Below are positions 1 through 8,076 of a stretch of DNA of 27,369 bases, in pieces. This DNA comes from Segatella salivae DSM 15606. GTDB lineage: Bacteria > Bacteroidota > Bacteroidia > Bacteroidales > Bacteroidaceae. The notes under the pieces were generated by a model, which was given only the letters and a program-made list of their open reading frames with translations, did not search any database and was not told where the DNA came from. The translations under genes were made by a program, and so were the position numbers. How positions within the stretch are numbered: position 1 is the stretch's first letter; every line of letters starts with the position of its first letter. The DNA lies in assembly GCF_000185845.1 (NCBI RefSeq), contig NZ_GL629647.1:1744955-1772323 (forward strand), read 5' to 3'.

Positions 1-113
1 AGGCGGACATACTTGCGAACAGTGTTACGGGAAGTATGGAACGTGGATGCCGTTTCCTTGATACCCATCCCTGCCGCATAACATCTTAAAATGTTCTTGA
101 TTCTTTTATTCAT
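1..113 (-). CDS. istA: IS21-family transposase IstA, N-terminal 37 residues (partial)
   Basis: The leftward ATG at 113-111 opens a frame that is still open at the window edge. The visible protein starts MNKRIKNILRCYAAGMGIKE and continues into a helix-turn-helix (TASTFHTSRNTVRKYV). This is the N-terminal HTH of IS21-type IstA transposases, which bind the repeated end sequences of the element. The DDE catalytic domain and istB would lie to the left and cannot be seen. The call rests on the HTH sequence together with the adjoining terminal repeats. Confidence 0.75.
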   Translation of the reverse strand, partial: MNKRIKNILRCYAAGMGIKETASTFHTSRNTVRKYVR

Positions 114-199
114 TTGAATAGATTTTTATTATTACCCCTTACACCAGGACTCGGGTTCTCAAATCTACACAAAAAAACTCTAACGACACTTGTACTAAG

Positions 200-278
200 T
201 GGTCAATATTATTTTGACCAAAAGGGGCAATCATTTTATGGCCAAAGTGAGCAATCCTGTTTGCCCAAAGGGGTTAAA
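200..278. repeat. Multiple terminal repeats of the IS21-family element
   Basis: Three related segments lie in the same orientation at about 217-233 (ACCAAAAGGGGCAATCA), 240-256 (GGCCAAAGTGAGCAATC) and 262-278 (TGCCCAAAGGGGTTAAA), about 22 to 23 bases apart. A further inverted pair, TGGTCAA and TTGACCA, lies at 200-206 and 214-220. Repeated binding sites near the ends are a known feature of IS21 elements. In the leftward frame the relaxase stop codon at 274-276 falls in the outermost copy. Confidence 0.6.
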
Positions 279-1583
279 GTAGAGTGGCTTTTCCAGGACG
301 GGTGAGGAGAGCCAGAATCGTGGCACCATTACGCCTGTCGCTTGACTCTTTAGAAAGATATTCGTTGATGGCTGTAACCTGAGGGAAGGTAAAGTGCTGC
401 AATTTAGTGTCATGGGCAAAGTCGATAACGGCATTAATGGCATTTTGGCAAATGATAGTGAATCCTCGTAGGAAATCTGTTAGCCCAGCCTTCATTGTAG
501 CGATAATGTTATCACGTTGCAGCAACTCTTGCTTGAGGTCAACCTCCCGATTCTTCGATTTGGTAAGCAATCCTTTGTAGATACGCTCTTGTTTATTACA
601 TTCAGCAAGCCAGAAATCAGCACGATTCCGCTCCTTAGTTATCTCCTCTTTATAGGTAATGGTTAAGGTTTCTACTTGCTGAGCAACCACTTGTGGAATT
701 GCAGCAACTTGTTTTTTCATTTCTTCATTTTCCGCCTCCAATTGTGCATACTTGCCCTTTCCTGCAAGGTTGGCCAAGCCCGACAGGATGGCGCTGCCAT
801 TCTCTCGATTGGCTTTTTCCTGCTTGTCGTGGATTTCTCTATCCAACTTTTCACAGGCGAGAACTTTCTGCTCGTTCTCCTTTGCCAGCTTCTCCGCTTA
901 TTTCTTGCTTTCATCCAACTCACGCTTCTGTTTAGCCACGATATAGTCATTCCGTTCCAGATGCAGTTTGCCCGTCTCCAACTTGGAAACGCCGCGCTCC
1001 ATTCCCAATGCCTCGGCCGCCATGTCCTGCACGAGGCTGATGTCCTCATTGTCCAGCTTGTAGGACTTACCTGTCTCGTGGTTCATCCTGTCCCAGATGA
1101 CATGGGCGTGATAGTTAGACTTCCATGTAGATGTGTCATTCGGATCAAGACAATGCCCTCGTCACGATGGAGGTGTATCTGTATGGCCGTAATGCCGAAA
1201 CGCTGTCGACAAAGGTCTGCGAAATGTTGCAACTGCTCCATGGTGGTGTCTGCCTTGCACACCACGACGCCCTCACGCAAGGGAGTACAGCCGGCTATCT
1301 TGGTTACCTTGCCCGTCTTCTTGTTGATTCGCTCCCGTTCCTTGGTCTGCATGGCCCTGCCCGTCTTTTCCTTCACCATTCTGCCAATGGCATCGTAATA
1401 CTGCCGCAAGGTCATATCGCCTTGCAGTTCCGATGTCCACGATTGGTTCTCAGGTATCAGGTCTTTCCTAATATAAAGCTTCTCTGCATTGATGTGGTCG
1501 AGATATGCCTTTGTCCGTTGGTTGTGTGCCTCACTTTGCCCGATATTGCAGGGCTTGATGTGTACCGATGTCATTTGTGTCAT
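274..1583 (-). pseudogene. MobV/Pre-type relaxase (mobilization protein), disrupted
   Basis: The MobV (Pre/Mob) family nicks oriT and pilots single-stranded DNA in conjugal mobilization. The N-terminal piece (1583 to about 1157) carries SVHIKPCNIGQSEAHNQRT and ends in the metal-binding region at HLHRDEG. The downstream piece contains NYHAHVIWDRMNHETGK in another frame. Adding one G to the G-run at 1156-1158 (CCC on the plus strand) restores HRDEGHCLDPNDTSTWKSN, so a one-base deletion is likely. A second lesion is an in-frame TAA at 898-900, which separates RELDESKK from AEKLAKENEQK. The rest is a Lys/Glu-rich, probably coiled-coil tail that ends at 274 in the IS21 end. The frameshift precedes the conserved His pair, so no full relaxase should be made. 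It sits next to an oriT candidate. Confidence 0.8.
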
Positions 1584-1628
1584 AACAAAAGGGAATTAAA
1601 TGATTGTTTTTTTTCTTTTCATAAGGTT

Positions 1629-1820
1629 CTTAGGGAGGCTCCCTAAGCGGAGAGTCCAGAGAGAGGGTCACGCTCTGGTCAAGGGAGCTTGGGGGCAGAT
1701 GCCATCGAGTGGAGGGTGCAGGGGGAGAGTCATCCCCGCCGGTTCTCCAAGGCTGGCCTTGGGCTCACAACTACGAAAGCGCAGCGGGTAGTTATAGTGG
1801 GCTATAACAAGGACAGAGCC
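1629..1820. other. Candidate oriT: hairpin-rich region upstream of the relaxase gene
   Basis: This gene-free stretch lies between the relaxase start (1583) and the next gene (1841) and is dense in inverted repeats. CTTAGGGAG pairs with CTCCCTAAG at 1629-1647 around one base. CCAGAG pairs with CTCTGG at about 1656-1678. GTTATAG pairs with CTATAAC at 1791-1808 around four bases. AACTAC pairs with GTAGTT at about 1769-1794, in competition with the previous stem. GGGCTC and GAGCCC at about 1760-1820 enclose the last two. A structured segment upstream of a mob gene is the usual position of oriT. I recognise no published nic sequence, so the call rests on position and structure. An 8-base C run follows at 1829-1836. 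Confidence 0.4.
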
Positions 1821-1840
1821 CTATTCTTCCCCCCCCGAGT

Positions 1841-2521
1841 TCAAGGACTGCCACGACCTCTGATTCTGTCAATCAGGTATCGGTTAATGTCCCGATGGAC
1901 AAAGCCACGGTCCACCTTGAACCTTGCCCCGAACTGCTCTTCCCAATAATCACAGCTTATATCATCAGGGAAAAGGACCACCCGCTTGCCAGCCAGTTTA
2001 CTCATCATGTTATTGGTGAGATTGTAGCCTTCTCCAACCGCCAACCAGTCAACGGCCGGTTCCGCCAGCGTACCCAGCAAGGCTGTTTTTTCCTCCTGCA
2101 CAATGGCGACAGGCTTGTTTGAAAGCAGATGCTCGCCAAAGAAGACCTCATCATCCGTATAATAGTCAAAGCAGTACCAGCTATAAAGATGCTCCACTAA
2201 GGACTCTCTTTGCAGGATTACTCCACTCTCAGTATCAAAGTACTGCACACTTCCTCCTACAACCTTGTTGTTCCGGTTAATCCGAGGCAGCACCGTGCCA
2301 TAATGTCCGTTCACAAGTTTGGTAACGGCTCCCAGATGAAATCTCATAATTAAACTATCAATAGCCGACAATATCTTGGAATCATAACCAGTAGTCTTAT
2401 CTAGATAATCCGTAAGAGAAGAATAATGGCATCCTATATCCTGCTTGGGTATCTCTATCAACATCCGATCATTGGGCGCAGCCTTAGTCGCCGATATTCT
2501 CTTCAAGTCCTGATTTCCCAT
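1841..2521 (-). CDS. DUF6371-like mobile-element protein (possible primase/toprim relative)
   Basis: This gene of about 226 codons resembles DUF6371 proteins that accompany mobilization genes in Bacteroidetes; the match is from memory. I chose the ATG at 2521 (MGNQDLKRISATK) because the frame upstream of it, to 2560, is only a translation of the palindromic repeats at 2535-2579. Visible features are a central segment VVGGSVQYFDTESGV and a C-terminal part with WLAVGEGYNLTNNMMSKLAG and VVLFPDD. The last two are spaced like the Glu and Asp-x-Asp strands of a toprim fold, which fits a primase-like role but is an inference. It lies 67 bases downstream of the RepA-like gene and upstream of the oriT candidate. 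No lesion is seen. Confidence 0.55.
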   Translation of the reverse strand: MGNQDLKRISATKAAPNDRMLIEIPKQDIGCHYSSLTDYLDKTTGYDSKILSAIDSLIMRFHLGAVTKLVNGHYGTVLPRINRNNKVVGGSVQYFDTESGVILQRESLVEHLYSWYCFDYYTDDEVFFGEHLLSNKPVAIVQEEKTALLGTLAEPAVDWLAVGEGYNLTNNMMSKLAGKRVVLFPDDISCDYWEEQFGARFKVDRGFVHRDINRYLIDRIRGRGSP

Positions 2522-2534
2522 TTTTGCTATGCGT

Positions 2535-2579
2535 TTTATGCAGTTTATGCACTTATGCATATTGCATAAACTGCATAAA
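2535..2579. repeat. Five contiguous 9-bp repeats forming a 17-bp inverted repeat
   Basis: The stretch divides exactly into TTTATGCAG, TTTATGCAC, TTATGCATA, TTGCATAAA and CTGCATAAA. The first 17 bases (2535-2551) are the perfect reverse complement of the last 17 (2563-2579), around 11 bases. It lies between the stop of the RepA-like gene (2588) and the start of the DUF6371-like gene (2521). The layout suits an iteron or operator bound by an element-encoded protein. It could also act as a transcriptional attenuator, but there is no T-run after it on the leftward strand. Confidence 0.55.
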
Positions 2580-2587
2580 GTGAATAA

Positions 2588-3569
2588 TCAACGGTTCAAG
2601 AGCCTTGACACCTTGCTTTGGGTGATACCGCATTCCCTGGCTATGTCCTGCTGCTTCATGCCATGCGAGGACAATTCCCTGACCCTTGATTTCAGTTCCT
2701 CACGCCCGCTGGTACCTGTTGTTTCCAGATGGGCGACCTCCGTGTCATAGCCGCGAAAGGTAAAGCAAAGATTGCCGTCCTTGTTCTTGGCTCGCTCATA
2801 CAGAGCCACATTGTCGGCATCGAGCACAACTTCGCCGTTGCGCCACTTACACTGCTTCACATAGACCAACGACTTGTCACGGACTGACTGCCCCAGTCCC
2901 ACGGCATCGTCTATCAACTGGTTGAGTTTGGCGGAGCCTTGTATGGCCGACAGGGAAAGAGGGACTGAACCGGAGAACATCTTGGGAACATGGTTGAGGA
3001 CGACCAGCGTCCAGTTATACTTCCGTTTCAAGGCGTTCAGCGATGCCATGAGCGAGCCCGCGTCAGAGCTTTTGTCAAGCGACTGGCTGAATGCGGTAAT
3101 GTTGTCGATGAACACCACTTCCGCAAGATTCGCCACGGCTGCTTTTTCTATTCCCTTCAATACATCATCAACGAGATTGTCTCTGTCCATCTCCGCACGG
3201 AAGAAGGTAGGAGGGAAGTCCGGAACCTCGTACCGCAGGGCCAGCTGACGCAGTGTCATCTCAAAGTCGGTATAGAGCACGCGCTTCCCCTGTGCGGCAA
3301 TATCCCTTGCCACCTGCATGGCGAAGATGATTTTGCCGATGCCTGACTGTCCGAAGATGATGCAAAGATCACCTTCGAGGACAATGTTCGGATAGAGAAC
3401 CACAAGAGGCGGCAAAGATTTGGCCGCCTTCAAGCAGTCGTTCATGGATGCCACATGAAAGCTACCCGCATCAATGGCATCTTGTTCCTGCAACTGCTGA
3501 AAAGAGGAAATAATATAATCCACCTCTGGCGGTTTGGGGGATATTCTTACTAAGTTCTGCCATAGCCAT
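2588..3569 (-). pseudogene. RepA-like AAA ATPase with C-terminal HTH; frameshifted and Walker A altered
   Basis: RepA/RecA-like ATPases of this type are replication-helicase-like proteins of mobile elements. The main frame (3523-2588, 311 codons, GTG start) has Walker A at residues 58-65, Walker B EVVFIDNITAF near residue 137, and a C-terminal HTH (MKQQDIARECGITQSKVSRL). The Walker A reads GQSGIGKI. The Ser or Thr that normally follows the Lys is Ile (ATC at 3331-3329), consistent with one C-to-T change from ACC. The natural start is probably the ATG at 3569 or 3563, one base after the upstream stop. Five C's at 3540-3536 on the coding strand put that start out of frame; four would give MAMAELSKNIPKPPEVDYII. 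Together these suggest an inactive gene, though GTG initiation could give a shortened protein. Confidence 0.7.
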
Positions 3570-3570
3570 A

Positions 3571-3867
3571 CTACCTGCTTACAGAATCAGAAGAAAGTCC
3601 ATTTGCTATCAGTGCATCCACTTCCTGCTTAGAATATAGGTTGCGTCTGCCAATCTTATGGACATGGATGTCGCCACGCTTTTCCATGCGCCACAATGTG
3701 GTATAGGTGATGTGCAAACGGGCGCACAGCTCGTCACGGGTGTAATACTCGGTGGATGCAGTTTGAGTTGGTTCTTTCAGCAGATTCTTACCCACCATTG
3801 TCTCCAATACTTCTGCAATGGCCTCCTTGAGGTCTTCCTTTTGCAGCATTATGAAATTTCCTTGCAT
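3571..3867 (-). CDS. Excisionase-family helix-turn-helix protein
   Basis: A small protein of 98 residues from the first ATG, or 92 from MLQKEDLKEA at 3849. The C-terminal half is the winged-helix HTH found in excisionase/MerR-like mobile-element proteins: YTRDELCARLHITYTTLWRM, then EKRGDIHVHKIGRRNLYSKQ and EVDALI. The N-terminal part looks helical and may form a dimer. Its stop codon lies one base before the ATG of the RepA-like gene, so the two were probably translated together. Proteins of this kind in Bacteroidetes elements act as recombination directionality factors or replication regulators. A 12-bp inverted repeat about 54 bases upstream (3921-3958) is a possible operator. No lesion is seen. 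Confidence 0.75.
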   Translation of the reverse strand: MQGNFIMLQKEDLKEAIAEVLETMVGKNLLKEPTQTASTEYYTRDELCARLHITYTTLWRMEKRGDIHVHKIGRRNLYSKQEVDALIANGLSSDSVSR

Positions 3868-3920
3868 GTCTCTTGGTTTTAAAAGTTTGCTACAAAAGTA
3901 TCATGGAATTACATGACATT

Positions 3921-3958
3921 ATACCCATATAGGTACTACATGGTAACTATATGGGTAT
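3921..3958. promoter_or_regulatory. 12-bp perfect inverted repeat (possible operator)
   Basis: ATACCCATATAG at 3921-3932 is the exact reverse complement of CTATATGGGTAT at 3947-3958, around 14 bases. It lies in the 191-bp gap between the gene of unknown function ending at 4059 and the excisionase-like gene starting at 3867. The position suits an operator for the downstream HTH gene. It could instead be a weak terminator for the upstream gene, but no T-run follows. The rest of the gap shows nothing else. Confidence 0.4.
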
Positions 3959-4058
3959 GGACGCATTTCCTCCTATGGAACGGAATGCTTGTATAGTAAG
4001 AGGAATACATGAAAAAGCCCATGCAAGACTGACTTACACGGACTATGGGTTTCTTCTT

Positions 4059-4980
4059 TTAGCGGAATATAGATTCCACGATTTCATGGTCAATAGGCAG
4101 CTTGCCCGTCTTGTTGGTATAGGTGTTCTTGTAATTGGCCAGTCCGGAAACACCGAATAGGGTTTCAAAAGGCTTCCAATATGTTTTCTTCTTGCCGTCC
4201 TGCTCCGCTTTGGATAGCTTCAAATGTTCACAGGCACAATCAGCGAAATAGGCTAACAAGGAGTTTGTCTTTTGCCAGTGATATTCATTATCACATAACC
4301 TCAACAAAATTGCTTTGTCAAGAATCTGTCTGGCAGCTTCTGTTTGAAGTTCGGCTGGCAGGGGAACAGGTTTGTTCTCGATATCACCTTTGTCATTGGG
4401 TGTAATCGCCAAGCCATGAATCAGTCGGGCTTCTTCCGTCTGGAGTTCGGTTGGGATGGGATTAGGCTTGTTTTCAATTTCACATTCATCATCGAGTGTA
4501 ATCTCCAATCCAAAGAATCGATTCCAATCATCCTGAGTCTTGATGCCATTTCGCATACTGGTCTCAACTAATTGCTGCTGTAAATCGGAATAGGCGTTCT
4601 TCTCTAATCGTTCACGGGCTTTCATCAGTCTTGACGATGATTTTTGAGACAATCGTTTCGTACAGATTGCCACAAAATAGCCAGTATTTTAATGTGTTCT
4701 TTATCCTGTTTAGACGAATAAAACTCATGTTTCCTTCACTGAACAGAAATACTATCGCTGTTACAATGGTGTCACCAACTCTCGTGTAATTGTTGGAAAA
4801 CAGAATGGAGAAGTCCCTCTGACTCACAATATGTTCCAGTTTCAATGATTTGGCAGTATAAGCATAGAGGTGCATTACCGCTTCAAACGACTGCTTCTTC
4901 AAATCGTTGATGATGCGGTCTGCCGTTATCTTGTTGGCTTGATACCATGTTAGAAAATATACTTTGCATTCTGGTTCCAT
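4059..4980 (-). pseudogene. Bacteroidetes mobile-element protein of unknown function, frameshifted
   Basis: Two overlapping leftward frames appear to be one gene. The 5' part (4980-4612, 122 codons) ends GNLYETIVSKIIVKTDESP. The 3' part (in frame from about 4640 to 4059) continues LMKARERLEKNAYSDLQQQL and ends with a conserved-looking block: WQKTNSLLAYFADCA, then KPFETLFGVSGLANYKN. The frames join if one A is removed from the A5 run in the shared region (about 4642-4647), giving roughly 310 residues. The middle has two tandem 32-residue repeats, each containing IENKPxPxPxELQTExAR. The tail resembles a protein family common in Bacteroidetes mobile elements, for which I know no function. It lies 3 bases downstream of the ATPase gene, probably in one operon. 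Confidence 0.55.
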
Positions 4981-4983
4981 AAG

Positions 4984-6237
4984 TTACAGTTTTAAGCTGT
5001 CCTTATCCAACAGAAAATCGAGTAAGCCTATGGTTACGATCCCTTGTTCGTCCCGTTTAGTCTTAATATCATCTTTCACGACGATAATTTTCTTGAAGGA
5101 GTCATTGATAAATGAAAAAGAAGTCTTTTCCTGACGCTCCTTTTCAATGTTTGGCATGGCAAAAGCAGACTGTATATAGTACCTGTCGCTTCCCTCATTC
5201 ACCACGAAATCAACTTCATATTGCTGGCGGATGCTTTTCCCGTCAATTTTTCTCTTAACATCTACCATGCCGACATCTACATTATAACCTCTCATTCGCA
5301 ACTCATTATAGAGAACATTCTCCATAATATGATTTTCTTCTTGTTGACGGAAATTCAAAATGGAATTTCTTACTCCTAAATCGCAAAAATAGTATTTGGA
5401 CAAGGATCCAATGTATTTACGTCCCTTAATGTCATAACGTTCTGCTTCTTCTATCAGAAAGGAGTCTTTTAGATAGGAAATGTACTTTACTACTGTGGGA
5501 TAGGACAAATCAACATTCACTTTACTCTTAAAGGTGTTAGTCAATTTGTTCGGATTACAGGATGAACCTATAAAAGAAGACAGCATCTTTGCCAATTCCT
5601 CAAACTCATGCTCTTTAATCTCATGTCGTTCTTTTATGTCAGTCAGATAGGTTTTGCGATAAACATTATAAAGGTAGTCACTTTTCTTCTTATCACCTAC
5701 TAAAGTCAATACGTGAGGTAACCCGCCGTAGGTATAATAGTCTTTCCATGTACCCTGCTTATCTCCGCCTACGGCTGCATAATACTCAGAGAAAGAGAAT
5801 GGATACATGTGTATTTCATCGCTTCTATCCCGAAACTCTGTTACGATGTCATTCGAGAGAAAATGAGAATTGCTACCTGTTACATAGACATCCACATTCT
5901 CAATATGCAACAAGCTGTTTAGAACATCCATAAACTCATCTACCATCTGTATTTCATCCATAAGTATAAAATACAACTGGTTATCCCTGACTTGCTGGCG
6001 GATATATGCCAACAAAACGTCAGGATTTCTTAGCTTTTGATTGATGCGGTCATCCAAAGCAATAGAGATAATGTGATCAGCAGGTATGTTCTGTTTCAAC
6101 AAATAATCACGAAAAAGAACTTGTAAAAGTGTGGACTTGCCACACCTTCTCATACCTGTGATTACTTTAATAAAACCATTTTCTCGTCCGTCAATCAGCT
6201 GCTTCAAATAGACGTCTCTGGGAATTGTCGCTCTCAT
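4984..6237 (-). CDS. AAA-14/DUF4143-family ATPase
   Basis: This 417-residue protein has an N-terminal P-loop, GMRRCGKST at residues 28-36, and a Walker B LYFILMDEIQMVDEF near residue 95. A conserved VTGSNSHFLS follows (sensor-like), then PFSFSEYYAA. The C-terminal half carries the DUF4143 signature, including GSLSKYYFCDLGVRNSILNF, ENVLYNELRMRGYNV and the strand YEVDFVV, which resembles the core of a restriction-like nuclease fold. Such ATPases are common accessory genes in Bacteroidetes. Some have been linked to toxin-antitoxin or defence roles, but the function here is unknown. The gene is intact, unlike most of its neighbours. It follows the integrase terminator and is 3 bases upstream of the next gene. 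Confidence 0.8.
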   Translation of the reverse strand: MRATIPRDVYLKQLIDGRENGFIKVITGMRRCGKSTLLQVLFRDYLLKQNIPADHIISIALDDRINQKLRNPDVLLAYIRQQVRDNQLYFILMDEIQMVDEFMDVLNSLLHIENVDVYVTGSNSHFLSNDIVTEFRDRSDEIHMYPFSFSEYYAAVGGDKQGTWKDYYTYGGLPHVLTLVGDKKKSDYLYNVYRKTYLTDIKERHEIKEHEFEELAKMLSSFIGSSCNPNKLTNTFKSKVNVDLSYPTVVKYISYLKDSFLIEEAERYDIKGRKYIGSLSKYYFCDLGVRNSILNFRQQEENHIMENVLYNELRMRGYNVDVGMVDVKRKIDGKSIRQQYEVDFVVNEGSDRYYIQSAFAMPNIEKERQEKTSFSFINDSFKKIIVVKDDIKTKRDEQGIVTIGLLDFLLDKDSLKL

Positions 6238-6312
6238 ATTTTAAGTTTTTGCCCCATGGAGCACTTTTTTCAATGGCAAAGATACAGTATTTATTTTAAA
6301 ACAAGACGTGTA

Positions 6313-6350
6313 ATTTGAAAAATATGCCACCTGTGGCATATTTTTCAAAT
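6313..6350 (-). terminator. Perfect 18-bp inverted repeat with 2-base loop after the integrase gene
   Basis: The arms at 6313-6330 and 6333-6350 are exact reverse complements around CT; the core is TATGCCAC and GTGGCATA. Each arm carries an A or T run, so the hairpin could stop transcripts on either strand. It lies 50 bases past the integrase stop codon and 76 bases before the ATPase start. The simplest reading is an integrase terminator that insulates the ATPase gene. A dimeric protein-binding site is the alternative. Confidence 0.65.
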
Positions 6351-6399
6351 CAACTCGTTCATTACAAAGACGCGAACAATTCTTTTCGGTCCTTTTCAC

Positions 6400-7849
6400 T
6401 CATTTTTTCAATAGTTCCAAGACCATTTGCCTATCAGTAGCTTTGTTTTGTCTTTCTTCGTTCAAAAGGTACCAATTATATTCCAACATCTTATCCAAAG
6501 GATAGGCACCAATATAGTTAGATGTTATATCTCCATTTCCATTATGCCCCATACTATCACTAATATATTTGTATGGTACTATACCAGAATTATTCAGATT
6601 GGTAGCGAAACTATGTCGAGCCCAGGTAGATGAAGGTTTTTGTTCTATGCCAAGCAGCTCTACCACCTTCGCCATATGCTCACGAATATAGCGATTATAT
6701 CGTTGGATTACCCATACTTCTTGTTCTGGAGTTATCCACTCACTCATAATCGGGAACACACGCTTGTCAAGTTTAGGCTCATTGCCATACTTGTCTATAA
6801 TCTTTTGTAGTTCTGGAGTAATGGGAAAGATGACCTCACTAGCACTCTCGTTTCTGTCTCTCGTTTTATGACGTAAGAATCGGAGTTGCTTTCCATGTGT
6901 AGCAAAATACCAACCATCATAAGTCAGTCGCAAGGTGTCAGCCAAATTTTGTCCGTCACCCAGATACATAAATAGGAACAGCCCTAAATCACGAAAGACG
7001 GCGTGTTTCTCTTTTGGAAAGAATAACTCCTTGCCTTTTTCGTCTTTGGCTTCGTCTCTTTCCCAAAAGTCATAAAGCATCTTCATGGTAGGAACATCAA
7101 GGAACTCATGCTTACGACTACACACCTTATTGTAGCCCGTGTCTTTGAACATTTCTTTAGTACTTCCTTTAATCAAGCCACGGTCAATGCAGATATTTAC
7201 AATGGTGCGGAATGTGCGCAATGATATTCCAATGGATGTTGTACTAAGCTCATTTTTCTTCATTACCTTTACCCAATCCAGAATAAAGTTGTGACTTATA
7301 TCACTTAAAGATACATCTTTTCCCATATCCCGTACAAACCTCTTTAATATATCCTCACTGCACCGAGCTGTTCCTGCCTTGCCATCGTCGCGCTTGGATA
7401 CAATAAAAGATTCCCAAATGGAGTAGATTGTACTATCGTCATCTTTCCTCCCTTGATGTCGTTCCTGGAGTTTTCTCAAAGAAAAGTTTCCCTCATCGAT
7501 GAATTGATTTACAAGAGTAGCCACTTTCTCCATCTTGTTTTTTTAATTCCTTTCGTTCTGAGGCTTTCTTGTTTCGTGATTATTTCTCACATTCACATAG
7601 TTCTATCCCATCTGTTCCTATATATGATTTCCCTATCCGCAGAAAAACTTTCTTACCAGCATATGCTATACGAATAGCGACAGGGGAAATTTGGGAATAA
7701 TCGCCATCTATTCTTCTGGGATCCAACATAAGTGTACCTGTAACTTTCCCGTTGGAAGAAACGAACTTTGCAAGCGAGGTTTCTCCCCTCTTTCGATACT
7801 TTTGAGACATATTTCCCACTTCCGTGAACTTTCCCTTGACTTTTTCCAT
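6400..7849 (-). pseudogene. int: Tyrosine recombinase (integrase), split by a stop codon and a frameshift
   Basis: The 5' piece (7849-7580) is an arm-binding domain ending AIRIAYAGKKVFLRIGKSYI then ELCECEK. The 3' piece (7533-6400, 377 codons) has the SAM-like core-binding domain, with YSIWESFIVSKRDDGKAGTA near residue 37, and the catalytic domain. The latter shows FLRHKTRDR (catalytic Lys region), TWARHSFATNL near residue 303, MGHNG near residue 328, and a likely nucleophile Tyr340 in ITSNYIGAY. Box I reads GDGQNLADTLRL without an obvious Arg, as in some Bacteroidetes integrases. Two lesions separate the pieces: TAA at 7582-7580 and an extra A in the A7 run at 7538-7544. With six A's the frame reads SERKELKNKMEKVATL. 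The piece starting at MEKVATL could still be made but would lack arm binding. Confidence 0.8.
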
Positions 7850-8024
7850 TATAATTCTCCTTTTAACAGGGGATTCACGAAATCATCCGTGAACTTTTGG
7901 TGAACTTTCTGAATAAAAACTGCTGTAAGTCTAAGATATTTCTTGGAACAAATAAATAATATAACTTATTTATCTTCAGGCATCTAATATTATTTATAAT
8001 TTCATGAAATATACATCAAATAGC

Positions 8025-8066
8025 CTCATAATCTGGAGGTCATAGGTTCAAGCCCAGGCTGGTCCA
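8025..8066 (+). other. Right attachment site: duplicated tRNA 3' half
   Basis: CTCATAATCTGGAGGTCATA, then GGTTCAAGCCC and AGGCTGGTCCA, reads as the 3' half of a tRNA. It has an anticodon-loop-like CTCATAA (which would be tRNA-Met CAT), a variable-loop AGGTC, a T-loop TTCAAGC and an acceptor strand ending CTGGTCCA. No D-arm or 5' acceptor strand precedes it, so it is a fragment. The T-stem pairs poorly, so the copy is diverged or only the last 22 or so bases are the true core. It lies 176 bases outside the integrase start, as expected for integration into a tRNA 3' end. The intact tRNA should be at the left end, outside the window. Confidence 0.6.
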
Positions 8067-8076
8067 CTTTGAATTC

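Larger units (their letters stand above)
1..285 (-). mobile_element. IS21-family insertion sequence, partial (one end and the start of istA)
   Basis: This is the end of an IS21-family element that continues past the left edge of the window. It is recognised from the start of an istA-type transposase gene and from repeated end sequences between that gene and the neighbouring relaxase gene. The exact end was not fixed. It probably lies at about 275 to 290, because the relaxase reading frame stops at 274 inside the repeat-bearing end. The insertion seems to have clipped the 3' end of the mobilization gene. The other end and the helper gene istB are outside the window. Confidence 0.7.

Noticed and set aside
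1131..1949. Rightward ORFs over the relaxase start and oriT region
   Set aside because: They oppose the relaxase frame, cross the hairpin-rich region and encode Cys/Arg-rich or low-complexity sequence without known domains.
8025..8066. Complete tRNA gene
   Set aside because: There is no 5' acceptor strand or D-arm before the anticodon-like loop, and the T-stem pairs poorly. It reads as an integration remnant.
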